Below, piece after piece: positions 13,348 through 13,610 of a DNA stretch of 13,610 nt. How positions within the stretch are numbered: the first letter of the stretch is position 1; each line of letters begins with the position of its first letter. The position numbers and the translations under genes are program-made. The notes below the pieces were generated by a model that searched no databases, had not been told where the DNA came from, and saw only the letters and a program-made list of their open reading frames with translations. This stretch comes from Rickettsia typhi (GTDB lineage: Bacteria; Pseudomonadota; Alphaproteobacteria; Rickettsiales; UBA1997), in contig CAMDOL010000033.1 of assembly GCA_945903615.1 (NCBI GenBank), forward strand, positions 1 through 13,610. Direction: 5' to 3'.

Positions 13348-13610
13348 ATGAATACAGCACTCAAAGCCTCATCTAAAATAATTATCACTAATAATTATTT
13401 TTCCAAAACATCATTAAAAATTCTTTGTCTTGTGGTTTTTTGTTTGGGAATTTTTTTAGAGAATTCTTTTGCATTTATAAATCCCGCCGGCAATTTTGCT
13501 GGTTCGCCACAAGATATGGAAAAAAATATCAGCGTTGGTGCGAAGAAGTTGATTGATTTAGCTTATCAAAATGTTGATCTGGAAAATTTGCATGATCATC
13601 ACACTCATCT
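13348..13610 (+). CDS. Probable exported or membrane-anchored amidohydrolase (5' part only)
   Basis: The frame opens with ATG at 13348 and is open to the window edge (87 codons). Residues 1-23 are polar with lysines, 24-43 (KILCLVVFCLGIFLENSFAF) are a hydrophobic span with the look of a signal peptide or anchor, and a mature part begins near FINPAGNF. The visible end is KKLIDLAYQNVDLENLHDHHTH. The HxH motif (H85, H87) after a segment of this kind is the usual first metal-binding site of amidohydrolase/TIM-barrel metal hydrolases. A PHP-type phosphoesterase would also begin with such a motif. The substrate is unknown. No Shine-Dalgarno site is seen. Confidence 0.7.
   Translation, partial: MNTALKASSKIIITNNYFSKTSLKILCLVVFCLGIFLENSFAFINPAGNFAGSPQDMEKNISVGAKKLIDLAYQNVDLENLHDHHTH

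Overview
The window looks like a piece of chromosome from an AT-rich alphaproteobacterium. The strongest pointers are a COQ9-family gene and a UbiH/COQ6-type flavin hydroxylase in one gene cluster, which together are typical of alphaproteobacteria and mitochondria. A 4.5S-type SRP RNA next to dnaX and a regulator whose C-terminal part resembles the PleC/PdhS-type kinases of this class agree with this. Low GC in the coding regions, few clear Shine-Dalgarno sites and palindrome-rich spacers suggest a Rickettsiales-like or other small-genome lineage, but the exact order cannot be fixed from sequence alone. Most genes are ordinary housekeeping genes; the spacers and the response regulator are less ordinary.

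Layout. Positions 1-45 may hold the tail of an upstream gene. Positions 46-480 are a repeat nest (one complete and one truncated copy of a nested palindrome, plus a 30-bp tandem). An SRP RNA gene (ffs, about 493-582), with its own promoter, follows. A 175-bp element with perfect 20-bp terminal inverted repeats (611-785) lies between ffs and dnaX. dnaX (813-2069) encodes an unusually short clamp-loader subunit. It is followed on the same strand by a receiver protein with a degenerate kinase-like C-terminus (2120-3178).

Positions 3179-3847 are a convergent spacer packed with nested inverted repeats, including a third copy of the palindrome. From 10782 down to 3848 runs a minus-strand cluster in transcription order: COQ9, CvpA-like membrane protein, FabG, UbiH-like hydroxylase, long-form aminopeptidase P, and a class I DNA photolyase. 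Spacings of 8, 76, 1, 59 and -4 bases suggest one operon or two overlapping units combining ubiquinone synthesis, fatty-acid synthesis, peptide turnover and light-dependent DNA repair.

Divergently on the plus strand is an ArgD-type aminotransferase (10911-12089) with a good promoter. Then come a long perfect hairpin (12231-12292), a tRNA-Glu(UUC) with encoded CCA and a good promoter, a spacer with a transposase relic and a palindromic repeat, and the start of an exported or membrane-anchored probable amidohydrolase that runs off the window.

I see no CRISPR array, no rRNA, no intact insertion sequence and no obvious defence system. The best candidates for something undescribed are the receiver-pseudokinase protein, in which a tyrosine may sit at the phospho-acceptor histidine position, and the family of nested palindromic repeats.
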